Shown here one piece after another: positions 25,372 through 34,266 of a stretch of 64,000 bases of DNA. Source of the stretch: Methanocalculus taiwanensis. GTDB lineage: Archaea > Halobacteriota > Methanomicrobia > Methanomicrobiales > Methanocorpusculaceae. The notes under the pieces were generated by a model that searched no databases, had not been told where the DNA came from, and worked only from the letters and a program-made list of their open reading frames with translations. The translations under genes were made by a program, and so were the position numbers. Position 1 is the first letter of the stretch; every line of letters begins with the position of its first letter. The stretch is from the NCBI RefSeq assembly GCF_024372745.1, contig NZ_VOTZ01000008.1, positions 24,254 through 88,253 on the forward strand. Reading direction: 5' to 3'.

Positions 25372-27548
25372 AGGAATATTTCGCTCATAGTCCGAAGGAT
25401 GGGTATCCTGCCCAGACATATACGCAGCATATCAACGGAGTATTAGAACAAGCCCGGTGTCATGCGTCTTACGCTGCCCGATACTCCCTTACAGATGGAG
25501 AATTGCTTGAAAATACAGCGGAAGTTGCAGCAATTTTCCACGATTTAGGTAAACTCGATAAGGAAAATCAGCTCATTTTATCTGGACAGATAAAGGCAAA
25601 ACGTCTGCCACTTAATCATGCGGATGCAGGTGCGGCTTTTTTACTTGATGACATATCACCCTCTCTTCTTGCTGCTGTTTCTATCGCAGCGCACCATATT
25701 GGGCTTCCGGATTTTTCCAGAGAAAGTACCCGCGGGGATTCGGCATTCCGCGATGATAGCATTAAGACATGTATTGATACATCCTTGTCGGAATATTCGC
25801 AAATACACACCAGCAACATTAGCGCAAGACCGGTAATAGAAAATGACATGCCATCAGGCGATTTATCGGTATTCCTGCGCATGCTGCTGTCATGCCTGGT
25901 GGATGCCGATCATACTGATACCGCTTCGCATTACGGCAAACATCCTGAGTCATCGTATCCTATTCCGCTTCGTCCGGAAGAGCGTCTTACGTTATTGGAT
26001 AGTTATGTTGAAACACTGGGTAAAACCGGAGAAGATCACGAACGAAATCGGCTGCGCTCTGAAATGTATACGGTGTTCAGGGACTCGTCAATATGCGAAA
26101 ACATCGCCTCCTGTGATGCTCCCGTTGGTTCAGGCAAAACAACCGCGGTCATGGCGCATCTGTTGGCGCAAGCGAGTAAGCGTGGATTGCGCCGAATAAT
26201 TGTGGTGTTGCCGTTTACAAATATCATTCAGCAGTCGGTCGAGAGATACCGTGAAGCACTGGTTTTCCCAGACGAAAATGGCGAAGAGGTTGTGGCTGAA
26301 CTGCACCATCGCGCCGAATTTGAAAGTGAGGATACGCGGCATCTCACAGCGCTATGGCGTGCGCCGATTATCGTCACAACAGCGGTTGCGTTCTTTGAAA
26401 CCCTTGCGGCGAAAACTCCATCTGCACTTAGGCGGCTTCATGAGTTGGCAGGCAGCGCAGTATTTGTGGATGAGGCACATGCCGCTCTGCCTGCGCACTT
26501 ATTACCATTAGCATGGCGGTGGATGAATATTTACGCGAACGAATGGTCATGCTACTGGATGCTGGCTTCAGGTTCGCTCAATCAATTCTGGGAAATCAAA
26601 GAGATATCCGAAGAGAAGTTGGAGGTCCCAAATATTGCAAATCCATCCTTACGAGCTTCGCTCAGTGCATTCGAAGACAGGCGCATAGAATATCGGGCTA
26701 ATCTGACGCCACAGCCGCTGGAGGAGTTTGTTGAAGTTGTAGCGCAATCGCAAGGGCCAAGGCTTGTTATACTCAATACAGTGCAAAACGCAGCATTAGT
26801 CGCAGATTATATATGCAAAAAATACGGGCGCGAACGTGTAGAGCATATGTCAACCTCACTTACGGCGAACGACAGGGAGAAAACACTTGAGCGGGTGAAG
26901 TCGCGGCTTAAAAGTCCCGATGATGACGACTGGATGCTTGTCGCCACATCCTGCGTGGAGGCGGGTGTTGACTTTTCGTTTAGAACCGGTTTCCGTGAGC
27001 TTGCATCCCTAACCTCATTGTTGCAAGCGGCGGGGCGTGTCAACCGAAATGGTGAGTATGGTGTTTCTGAAATGCACACATTTTGTCTTTCAGAGAGCAA
27101 TATGTTAAATTCAAATCCCGTATTAAAAAATTCCGCCTCTGTCTTGCGTAACCTCATTGAAAGAGGAGTTGACATTTCCCCGTCTCTCGTGACCGAGGCT
27201 ATCGAGCGAGAACTTAAAATATATGGCAGCAAACCGATACATAAAGAATTGCTCAAATTTGAAGATATAAAGGATTTTCCGTGTGTTGAAAAGAATTTCA
27301 AGGTAATTGAAAAAGTTTCACGTATTGCTGTGGCGGACAAGAAAATCGTCAATAGAATACAGAATGGGTATTGCGACTGGCGTGAATTACAGAGGCATTC
27401 GCTGCAAATAGCCTCCTATAAACTGCAAGAGCTGAATATACCGCCAATCACAGAAGAGATTTACCACTGGAATCTCGCATATGATGATTTCCTGGGATAT
27501 ATGGCAGGGATTATTCAAAAATCTGAGCCCGAAATTCTCATATATTAA
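25368..27548 (+). CDS. cas3: CRISPR-associated helicase-nuclease Cas3
   Basis: A 726-residue fusion of an N-terminal HD nuclease and an SF2 helicase, the effector that degrades target DNA after Cascade binding. HD residues are in AAIFHDLGKLDK (58-59), with additional metal histidines in LNHADAGAA and AAHHIGLPD. The helicase has Walker A CDAPVGSGKTTAV, a DEAH box (VFVDEAHAALP) and motif VI QAAGRVNRNGE. The start is GTG at 25368, overlapping the cas7 stop. It is complete, with no frameshift seen. Confidence 0.95.
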   Translation: MKEYFAHSPKDGYPAQTYTQHINGVLEQARCHASYAARYSLTDGELLENTAEVAAIFHDLGKLDKENQLILSGQIKAKRLPLNHADAGAAFLLDDISPSLLAAVSIAAHHIGLPDFSRESTRGDSAFRDDSIKTCIDTSLSEYSQIHTSNISARPVIENDMPSGDLSVFLRMLLSCLVDADHTDTASHYGKHPESSYPIPLRPEERLTLLDSYVETLGKTGEDHERNRLRSEMYTVFRDSSICENIASCDAPVGSGKTTAVMAHLLAQASKRGLRRIIVVLPFTNIIQQSVERYREALVFPDENGEEVVAELHHRAEFESEDTRHLTALWRAPIIVTTAVAFFETLAAKTPSALRRLHELAGSAVFVDEAHAALPAHLLPLAWRWMNIYANEWSCYWMLASGSLNQFWEIKEISEEKLEVPNIANPSLRASLSAFEDRRIEYRANLTPQPLEEFVEVVAQSQGPRLVILNTVQNAALVADYICKKYGRERVEHMSTSLTANDREKTLERVKSRLKSPDDDDWMLVATSCVEAGVDFSFRTGFRELASLTSLLQAAGRVNRNGEYGVSEMHTFCLSESNMLNSNPVLKNSASVLRNLIERGVDISPSLVTEAIERELKIYGSKPIHKELLKFEDIKDFPCVEKNFKVIEKVSRIAVADKKIVNRIQNGYCDWRELQRHSLQIASYKLQELNIPPITEEIYHWNLAYDDFLGYMAGIIQKSEPEILIY

Positions 27549-27642
27549 GGAATATATCGATATTGATCTTCCGGATAATCTCCCAAAACTGCTTTTAACA
27601 TCGACCATCCCTTCCCCAGAGTCAGCTCTCTCCATTGATAGA

Positions 27643-27668
27643 TTCTTATAATCCGGCTTATAATAATG
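27643..27668 (+). promoter_or_regulatory. TATA-like elements upstream of cas4-cas1-cas2
   Basis: TTCTTATAATC (27643-27653) and GCTTATAATAATG (27656-27668) lie within the 142-base gap after cas3, 23-48 bases before the cas4 ATG. GGAGAGC at 27676-27682 is a plausible ribosome site. The adaptation genes may therefore have their own promoter. Confidence 0.4.
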
Positions 27669-27690
27669 CTTCATTGGAGAGCAAATCCTT

Positions 27691-28347
27691 ATGAATCCCG
27701 ATGATTATCTCCTGCTCAGCGGCATCCAGCATTTTGCATTCTGCAGGCGGCAGTGGGCGCTTATCCATATCGAGCAGTTGTGGAAAGAGAACGTGCTCAC
27801 CTTCGGAGGCAGACAGATGCACAGGAATGCAGATGATCCTTTCTTTACAGAGAGCCGGGGCGATCTTTTGATCTCGCGGAGCGTGCCTCTGGTTTCACAT
27901 TCATTGAAGGTGTACGGAATTGCGGACGTGGTTGAGTATCATCGTTCGGATACGGGGGTTGCGATCTCCGGACGAGAGGGATATTGGACCGTTGTGCCGG
28001 TGGAGTATAAGGCGGGCAGGAAGAAGCCGGACGACCGCGACGAGGTGCAACTGTGCGCTCAGGCGATCTGCCTTGAGGAGATGTACAGAACCCGGATTGA
28101 AAAGGGATATTTATATTATGGCAAGACCAGGCGGCGAACGGAGGTACTCTTTGATGATGAAATTCGCCGCAGAGTGGCGGAATTAGTCGCCGGGATGTAT
28201 GAACTCTATGATGCAGGCATCACCCCTCCGGCACTTCTGCTACCACACTGCAAGAATTGCTCTCTTATCGATCTCTGCATGCCAAATGTCTCCTCACGCA
28301 GGCGTTCGGTAGACCGCTACCTTGCCGACAGTATCAGAGGAGATTAA
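27691..28347 (+). CDS. cas4: CRISPR-associated exonuclease Cas4
   Basis: A 218-residue RecB-family nuclease with an iron-sulfur cluster, which trims prespacers and selects the PAM together with Cas1-Cas2. The first ligand is in QHFAFCRRQWALIHIEQLW (about residues 11-29). The nuclease motifs are GIADVVEY and VVPVEYKAGRKKPDDRDEVQLCAQAICLEEM, and the C-terminal cysteine triad is HCKNCSLIDLC. The length is normal for Cas4 of type I-C. Two bases separate its stop from the cas1 ATG. Confidence 0.95.
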   Translation: MNPDDYLLLSGIQHFAFCRRQWALIHIEQLWKENVLTFGGRQMHRNADDPFFTESRGDLLISRSVPLVSHSLKVYGIADVVEYHRSDTGVAISGREGYWTVVPVEYKAGRKKPDDRDEVQLCAQAICLEEMYRTRIEKGYLYYGKTRRRTEVLFDDEIRRRVAELVAGMYELYDAGITPPALLLPHCKNCSLIDLCMPNVSSRRRSVDRYLADSIRGD

Positions 28348-28349
28348 TC

Positions 28350-29384
28350 ATGAGAAAACTGCTGAACACTCTGTATGTCACGAATCCCGACTCCTACCTT
28401 AAAAAAGACGGGGAGAACCTTGTCATTTCTGTTGAGCAGAAGGAGGTGGGACGATTACCGATCCACAACCTGGAGAGCGTCATCTGTTTTGGGTTTATGG
28501 GAGCAAGTCCGGGTGCTATGGAGCTGTGCACATCCCGCAATGTTGGTCTTGCATTTGTTTCACCATATGGTAAGTTTCTCGGACGGGTTTCGGGATGGGT
28601 GTCCGGGAATGTCCTGCTTCGCAAGAGGCAGTATCTTCTTTCGGATGAGGAGGCGGCGGCAACCCGGATTGCAATCAATTGTGTTCTCGGGAAACTACTG
28701 AATTGCCGTAGTGTTTTGCAGCGGTTTGGTCGTGATTACCCCGATATGACTTCACCAACGTTAAAAGAGAATCTTCAGCGGCTGACAGAAGGTGTTCGCC
28801 TGTTGAAGGAGTCGCCACCCGTGACGCTGAATGAGCTGAGGGGTCGAGAGGGAATTCTGTCGAAGTATTATTTTGACTGTTTTGAGGATCTGATTCTGTC
28901 GCAGGATCCGACATTCATGTTTGAGTTCCGGAGCAGGAGGCCTCCGCTGAATCGGGTGAACGCTTTATTGTCATTTATTTATACGATGATAGCGGTTGAC
29001 TGTGCATCAGCTCTTGAATCTGTTGGACTGGATCCCCAGGTTGGGTTTCTGCATCGCGCCCGACCGGGGAGAATGAGCCTTGCACTGGATTTGATGGAAG
29101 AGTTCAGGCCATATATTGGAGATCGTTTTGTGCTAAGTCTGATCAATAATCGGGTTGTTTCGACAGATGATTTCATGGTGAAGGAGAATGGGGCGGTGAT
29201 CCTGACAGATACAGCGCGGAAGACGGTCCTTGCAGCATGGCAGAGGAGGAAGGCGGAAGAGGTTATGCATGGATATCTCAACGAGAGGATTCCGCTTGGC
29301 CTATTGCCCTATGCGCAGGCGATGCTGCTGGCACGGCATCTTCGGGGTGATATTGACGGATATCCACCATTTTTGATGAGATGA
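28350..29384 (+). CDS. cas1: CRISPR integrase Cas1 (type I-C)
   Basis: A 344-residue Cas1 that with Cas2 inserts new spacers at the leader end. The start is the ATG at 28350 (MRKLLNTLYVTNPDSYLKKDGENLVI), just after the cas4 stop; the frame stays open upstream but only over cas4. The metal ligands are the Glu in LRGREGILSKYYFD, the His in GFLHRARPGRMSLALDLMEEFRP and the Asp/Glu that follow. The length is typical of the I-C subtype. Confidence 0.96.
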   Translation: MRKLLNTLYVTNPDSYLKKDGENLVISVEQKEVGRLPIHNLESVICFGFMGASPGAMELCTSRNVGLAFVSPYGKFLGRVSGWVSGNVLLRKRQYLLSDEEAAATRIAINCVLGKLLNCRSVLQRFGRDYPDMTSPTLKENLQRLTEGVRLLKESPPVTLNELRGREGILSKYYFDCFEDLILSQDPTFMFEFRSRRPPLNRVNALLSFIYTMIAVDCASALESVGLDPQVGFLHRARPGRMSLALDLMEEFRPYIGDRFVLSLINNRVVSTDDFMVKENGAVILTDTARKTVLAAWQRRKAEEVMHGYLNERIPLGLLPYAQAMLLARHLRGDIDGYPPFLMR

Positions 29385-29404
29385 ATCTTTGATGAGGTGA
29401 ATAT

Positions 29405-29695
29405 GTGTTTGTTCTGGTCACGTACGATGTAAATACGGAGACTCCTGAAGGACGGCGCAGGCTGCGCAGGGTTGCGAAAATATGTATGAATTATGGTACT
29501 CGCGTGCAGAATTCAGTGTTTGAGTGTGTGGTGGATTCCGTTCAGCTGATGGAGATGAAAGCAAAGATCGGTGATATTATTGATCCTGCGATTGATAGCG
29601 TACGGTACTATAATCTGGGCAAGCATGGTCGGGCTCATGTCGAGCATGTCGGAGCAAAGCCGGGGTTGAATGTTGAGGATGTATTGATCTTTTAG
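29405..29695 (+). CDS. cas2: CRISPR-associated protein Cas2
   Basis: A 96-residue ferredoxin-fold protein, the structural partner of Cas1. MFVLVTYDVNTETPEGRRRLRRVAKICMNYGTRVQNSVFEC contains the usual DV motif and the RRLRRVAK helix. Translation starts at GTG (29405) in the context AATATGTG; the overlapping ATG at 29403 is in another frame. It ends in TAG at 29695 and is followed by the CRISPR leader. Confidence 0.95.
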   Translation: MFVLVTYDVNTETPEGRRRLRRVAKICMNYGTRVQNSVFECVVDSVQLMEMKAKIGDIIDPAIDSVRYYNLGKHGRAHVEHVGAKPGLNVEDVLIF

Positions 29696-29982
29696 TGATG
29701 CCTTCAGCAAGTGATGCTTTCTGCAAGTATTGCGAAGGTGAAGTGCCCATGGTTTCCCGGGGAGGTTCGCGATCGGGCATAAAATAGCTTTTTTGTTATA
29801 TGCAGCTTTTTCCGGACATTTCTGGAATCTACCACGCAGTGATGTATACTACAAGTCACATCAAAGATAGTTCTTTATTCAGAAATGTTATTCTGCGTTA
29901 TTTTGGATATTGTTTTAATTTTGGTGCCTATAATTGCGGCACAAGGAAAATAAGATATCTAACTTCCTATAAATAGTTTAGA
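29696..29982 (+). promoter_or_regulatory. CRISPR leader
   Basis: An AT-rich stretch of 287 bases with no gene between cas2 and the first repeat, as expected for the leader that directs spacer integration and holds the pre-crRNA promoter. CTATAAATAG at about 29967-29976 resembles a TATA box but is only seven bases from repeat 1, which would put initiation within the first repeat or spacer. An earlier promoter is more likely, and this motif may be an integration-anchoring sequence. Confidence 0.65.
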
Positions 29983-31760
29983 GTCGTGCCTCACGCAGGC
30001 ACGTGGATTGAAATTTAAACTCCATTACCCTCTGCGCTTTGGTCCCGGTCGTGCCTCACGCAGGCACGTGGATTGAAATCAGAACGCACAACCAGCGACC
30101 AAGCAGGCACAGTCGTGCCTCACGCAGGCACGTGGATTGAAATTCCTAGTAACCCTCTAGGTTACTATATGATCATGTCGTGCCTCACGCAGGCACGTGG
30201 ATTGAAATCAACCATGATTCCGGGACTGCGAAATCATAGGTGTCGTGCCTCACGCAGGCACGTGGATTGAAATACTCCAGAAGAATTGTTACAATATATG
30301 ATCTCGTCGTGCCTCACGCAGGCACGTGGATTGAAATCACGAAAATTGCGTGATGGGGATGCAGTGTGAGTCGTGCCTCACGCAGGCACGTGGATTGAAA
30401 TATTGAAGCATACAACGAATGGTTCGATGTTTTGTCGTGCCTCACGCAGGCACGTGGATTGAAATGCTGTCCAGACACATTGAAAATTTCCACGGTCGGG
30501 TCGTGCCTCACGCAGGCACGTGGATTGAAATAAACGTTACTCCTCTCCAATATCCGTTGAACCGAGTCGTGCCTCACGCAGGCACGTGGATTGAAATAAA
30601 CAATCTTGAAACACCACCCCCATCATCAACGTCGTGCCTCACGCAGGCACGTGGATTGAAATTAATGGCTGATATGAGGGTGTTTTAAAGGAAGTGGTCG
30701 TGCCTCACGCAGGCACGTGGATTGAAATAAAGGACTAACTGATCGCATCCAGGCCGAAATAGTCGTGCCTCACGCAGGCACGTGGATTGAAATTTCTCCG
30801 GCAACCTCTAGGTTACCACATGATCATTGTCGTGCCTCACGCAGGCACGTGGATTGAAATCAACAACCATCTCCAACCAATCCAGAAAGCGGGCGTCGTG
30901 CCTCACGCAGGCACGTGGATTGAAATATAAATACCGGGTGTTGTACGCCAATAGGCTGATGTCGTGCCTCACGCAGGCACGTGGATTGAAATCGGTACGC
31001 TTTTAAAGTTACGTCTAATACTTCAGTCGTGCCTCACGCAGGCACGTGGATTGAAATACACCACATACTATACTCGCCAGGCAGATCACGTCGTGCCTCA
31101 CGCAGGCACGTGGATTGAAATTTTGTAGAGGTTGAAGAGTAAGACATATTGACGTCGTGCCTCACGCAGGCACGTGGATTGAAATTACCCATAGCAGCCT
31201 TAGACCCCGGAGATAGAGTCGTGCCTCACGCAGGCACGTGGATTGAAATAGACGGTAGTATCAGTAGTTACCGCCACCGCGTCGTGCCTCACGCAGGCAC
31301 GTGGATTGAAATAAGCATGGTAAACGCTATTGCACCATCTGACCCGTCGTGCCTCACGCAGGCACGTGGATTGAAATTCACATGGATACATTTTACCTCA
31401 CCCCGAACCGGTCGTGCCTCACGCAGGCACGTGGATTGAAATGGTTATATCCGCATCAATATCATTGATAACGGGTCGTGCCTCACGCAGGCACGTGGAT
31501 TGAAATTGTTGCACCGATAAGTGGTCTATCCTGAAGAATCGTCGTGCCTCACGCAGGCACGTGGATTGAAATATATCTTTTGAACCACTACTTCACGACC
31601 CCGGTCGTGCCTCACGCAGGCACGTGGATTGAAATCGATATGGTTTGTCTACAAGGGCAACGAGAAGTCGTGCCTCACGCAGGCACGTGGATTGAAATTG
31701 CTCCTCTCCCTATCCATCGGCTATCTCGGTCGTGCCTCACGCAGGCACGTGGATTGAAAA
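29983..31760 (+). CRISPR. Type I-C CRISPR array, 28 repeats and 27 spacers
   Basis: The 32-base repeat starts GTCGTGCCTCACGCAGG and ends CACGTGGATTGAAAT. It has the internal hairpin GTGCC-TCACGCA-GGCAC and the GTGGATTGAAA tail typical of type I-C. I count 28 repeat starts (29983, 30048, 30112 ... 31667, 31729), with spacers of about 30-35 bases. Repeats look identical except the last, which ends GAAAA instead of GAAAT, marking the trailer end. The orientation agrees with the leader beside cas2. Spacers 3 and 13 share a related sequence (see findings). Short open frames reading VVPHAGTWIEI across the array are artefacts. Confidence 0.99.
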
Positions 31761-31814
31761 TCCCACATTTGGAGAAGAGTAAACTCATCATGCGAGAGAG
31801 ATAATGAGATACCA

Positions 31815-32447
31815 ATGCCTTCAATCTATCTCTATATCACAGACACACTCGCGGACTGGGAGTGTGGACACGTTCTTGCCGAACTCCATTCCGGGCGTTT
31901 CTTAAAGGATCCATCCTGCAGACACGATCTTGTCCTCTGCGGCAGGACAATGGATCCGCAGACCACGATGGGCGGAGTGTTGATGGTGCCGAAGGTCCTT
32001 TTTACGGATATCCATCCCAAAACCGGGGATCTGGTGCTCCTACCCGGTGCGGACACCTGGCTTGACCCTGCCCAGGGCCCGGTAATTGAAAAGATCCGGA
32101 TGCTGCTCGATGAAGGCGTGGTTGTTGCCGCAATCTGCGGGGCTACAATGGCCCTTGCCAATGCCGGGCTGCTGGATAAACGCCCGCACACCAGCAATGA
32201 TCTGGCGGCACTCAAAATGTTCTGCCCCGGCTATCATGGCGAAGAGTATTATTCAGACGACCCTGCGGCAACAGACGGCAACCTGATCACAGCAGGCAGC
32301 TTTGCACCAGTGGAATTTGCAACCCACATATTCAGGAGACTGGATGTGATGAGCCCGGAAACCCTTGCCGCATGGCACGGTCTCTTCACGACACGAAAAC
32401 CCATTTTTTTTTACGCACTCATGGAATCGCTTCCGAAAAGAGCCTAA
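31815..32447 (+). CDS. DJ-1/PfpI family protein
   Basis: A 210-residue glutamine-amidotransferase-fold protein. The nucleophile elbow is VVAAICGATMALANAGLL, with Cys at about residue 109, and GDLVLLPGADTW precedes it. Members include glyoxalases, deglycases and stress proteins, and sequence alone does not separate them. It starts 55 bases after the last CRISPR repeat and stands alone on the plus strand. Confidence 0.85.
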   Translation: MPSIYLYITDTLADWECGHVLAELHSGRFLKDPSCRHDLVLCGRTMDPQTTMGGVLMVPKVLFTDIHPKTGDLVLLPGADTWLDPAQGPVIEKIRMLLDEGVVVAAICGATMALANAGLLDKRPHTSNDLAALKMFCPGYHGEEYYSDDPAATDGNLITAGSFAPVEFATHIFRRLDVMSPETLAAWHGLFTTRKPIFFYALMESLPKRA

Positions 32448-32492
32448 AACCCTTAACAAGCACAAACAGGAAGAAAAAAAGGGGAGTCTCTC

Positions 32493-32945
32493 TCAACTCC
32501 TTTTCAGCACATCGATTGTAATGGAGATGGGATCGCTCACAACCGAGTAGATGAGTTCCATCTCATCTGGACCGGTAAGGTACCCGGAAGAATATCCCCC
32601 GTCGCCATCTGATCCCCCACTCTCAACCAGAGTTATTGTCCTGCCGTCACGGCCTATTACACCGGCAAACACAACGCTCTCCCATCCTAATTGCTCCGAA
32701 AAGGTAGCCTCTCCCGAAAATACCCGGTCTTTCTGTTCAGTGATCCTGAGAGTCAGGGTATACCCGGAATAGTCAGTATACCCGATCCCATCCACATACC
32801 CGGTCATCGTTCCGGTCCAGTTCCCGATAAGGTTGGGAGTCGGGATATCAGCTGTAACAGTGCTCTGCTGGGGGCTCCCGGTACATCCGCAGATCAACAC
32901 GGCGACCAGAAGAATACCAGCACACAAGATTGTTTTCATTTCCAT
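32493..32945 (-). CDS. Small predicted lipoprotein
   Basis: A 150-residue exported protein. The signal peptide MKTILCAGILLVAVLICGC ends in a lipobox cysteine at about residue 21, and CTGSPQQ follows, the CTG start common to methanogen lipoproteins. The mature part is beta-rich (LIGNWTGTMTGYVDGIGYTDYSGYTLTL, FSGEATF, VVFAGVIGRDGRTITLVESGG), resembling a small beta-barrel. The downstream in-frame ATG at 32939 has the better distance from AGGTG. The function is unknown. Confidence 0.7.
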   Translation of the reverse strand: MEMKTILCAGILLVAVLICGCTGSPQQSTVTADIPTPNLIGNWTGTMTGYVDGIGYTDYSGYTLTLRITEQKDRVFSGEATFSEQLGWESVVFAGVIGRDGRTITLVESGGSDGDGGYSSGYLTGPDEMELIYSVVSDPISITIDVLKRS

Positions 32946-33153
32946 ACACCTGTATAGAATCGAGAAAAGAGATAAAGATGATCAATCAGCGCAAAAAGCC
33001 GTTAACCCAATAAAACTTCTGGAAAATTACAGTGGCCCTGAAGGATAACGGATATTTGACGGATACTATCAAAAACTATAGGACATATTCTGTTTGAGGT
33101 GTGTCCACCATCCTGCTTTTTCACCACACCCCTCCATTACGCTCCCCTAACAG

Positions 33154-33180
33154 ATCGTGCGTCATGTAGGCATGCGGATT
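33154..33180 (+). repeat. Decayed solitary CRISPR repeat
   Basis: ATCGTGCGTCATGTAGGCAT and the following GCGGATT align without gaps to the first 27 bases of the array repeat with six differences (21 of 27 identical). Four of these differences are C/T exchanges, and the hairpin stem is broken. It lies about 1.4 kb after the last intact repeat, between the lipoprotein and hicA, with no second copy nearby. It is best read as the relic of an older, longer or second array. Confidence 0.7.
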
Positions 33181-33188
33181 ATTCAAAG

Positions 33189-33416
33189 TCACTCAAATTC
33201 GGTCCTTTGAATTCCAGACTGCCTTATGATTGAATGCAGTGTACCACTGCGAATTTCATTATGATTTGGAACAGGAACTGTAATTGTAGAACCAGGAAGA
33301 GCTTTCTGCATAATTATATGGCTTCCTTTCTGCCTGACTTCTGAAAAACCATGTTTTTCGAGAATGGTGCAGACGTCCTTCCCCGATAGTATACGAAGTT
33401 TAGCCAACAGCCACAT
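33189..33416 (-). CDS. hicA: HicA-family mRNA interferase toxin
   Basis: A 75-residue protein with the double-stranded-RNA-binding-like HicA fold. MWLLAKLRILSGKDVCTILEKHGFSEVRQKGSHIIMQK contains the conserved GFxxxRQKGSHxxM motif with the catalytic His. VPVPNHNEIRSGTLHSIIRQSGI is the second half. The start is the ATG at 33416, overlapping the end of hicB in another frame. HicA proteins cleave mRNA and are held inactive by HicB. Confidence 0.9.
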   Translation of the reverse strand: MWLLAKLRILSGKDVCTILEKHGFSEVRQKGSHIIMQKALPGSTITVPVPNHNEIRSGTLHSIIRQSGIQRTEFE

Positions 33417-33621
33417 CCATCCGTGTGATGTAGATCTCCCCGTGGAACCGTGACTGAATCTCCTGCGGAGATGCTGTTTCAAAAAAGAGCTCTAACGCCT
33501 CATGAAGGTTTTTTTTGGCTTCTTCTACCGTATTGCCCTGGCTTGCAATGTCGTATTCCGGGCAGAATGAGACATAGCCATCGCCCTCCTTTTCAATAAT
33601 GGCTGTAAGCTGTTTTTGCAT
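33400..33621 (-). CDS. hicB: HicB-family antitoxin
   Basis: A 73-residue protein with the partial RNase-H-like HicB fold: MQKQLTAIIEKEGDGYVSFCPEYDIASQGNTVEEAKKNLHEALELFFE. The family consensus GYVAxxPELxGCxSQGxTxEEAxxNLxEAIE is well matched. It has no long C-terminal DNA-binding extension, as in many short HicB proteins. Here hicB precedes hicA and they overlap by 17 bases, so the antitoxin is made first. An AT-rich region upstream holds the likely promoter. Confidence 0.9.
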   Translation of the reverse strand: MQKQLTAIIEKEGDGYVSFCPEYDIASQGNTVEEAKKNLHEALELFFETASPQEIQSRFHGEIYITRMDVAVG

Positions 33622-33762
33622 ATTTTTCCCTCCCCCATATTTTGTAATAGTATCTTTCTTTACACCATAAAAATTCCTTAGCTCTGATTATGTGCAGTGA
33701 TTGCCCCTCCAATTTATTAATACAATACTATAATTTTATAACATGAATTCGCACATATTATC

Positions 33763-34212
33763 ATGCACAACCATACCGATTGCAAATACATGCACCTGAA
33801 ACAGGACTTCACTGTCGGGGATCTAGCCGCATTCCACGGGCATCTGGGACCATTTATCATCATCGGGTACAGGATCGGGACATATGTCCGTGATACCTTC
33901 TGCGATAATCCCTTTGACCTCGCAGCACGGATCTACTGCTCAGGGAAGCCACCGCAGTCCTGCCTTGCAGACGGCGTCCAGCTTGGGAGAGGCTGCACTC
34001 TTGGAAAACGGAATATCGAGATCATCGAGTCTTCTGAGCTGGCAGTCGAGTTTGAACGGGGAGGTGAGATACTCAGGATAGTGCCGCATCCATTTACCAT
34101 ACCGGACGGGGCGATTGGAGATGACAGTGATTATGAGGCAAGGGTCGAAGCGCTCGCAGAGGAGATGTATTCCTTTTCTGATTCGGATCTCTTTGCTGTC
34201 AGCAGGAAGTAA
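33763..34212 (+). CDS. FmdE-family zinc-binding protein
   Basis: A 149-residue protein. The FmdE core is FTVGDLAAFHGHLGPFIIIGYRIG (residues 15-38) with the conserved H-x-HLGP, followed by KPPQSCLADGVQLGRGCTLGKRNIEI with the C-x3-DGVQ-x4-GCT-x-GK signature. FmdE co-purifies with, or is encoded near, molybdenum/tungsten formylmethanofuran dehydrogenase, but many paralogues are free-standing and their role is unresolved. A second in-frame ATG at 33793 (MHLKQDF) is a possible start. The gene stands alone. Confidence 0.85.
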   Translation: MHNHTDCKYMHLKQDFTVGDLAAFHGHLGPFIIIGYRIGTYVRDTFCDNPFDLAARIYCSGKPPQSCLADGVQLGRGCTLGKRNIEIIESSELAVEFERGGEILRIVPHPFTIPDGAIGDDSDYEARVEALAEEMYSFSDSDLFAVSRK

Positions 34213-34266
34213 GAAGACAGAAGGGAGCTGCTGTGGAGTTTCAACACTCCATACCCACGGATACCT

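Noticed and set aside
30209..30241. Spacer 4 contains ATGATT...AATCAT
   Set aside because: A six-base inverted repeat with a 12-base gap is expected by chance in an array of this size and has no second copy.
30419..31804. Open frames across the CRISPR array with repeating VVPHAGTWIEI
   Set aside because: They are translations of the repeat unit; spacing and content follow the array exactly and there are no ribosome sites.
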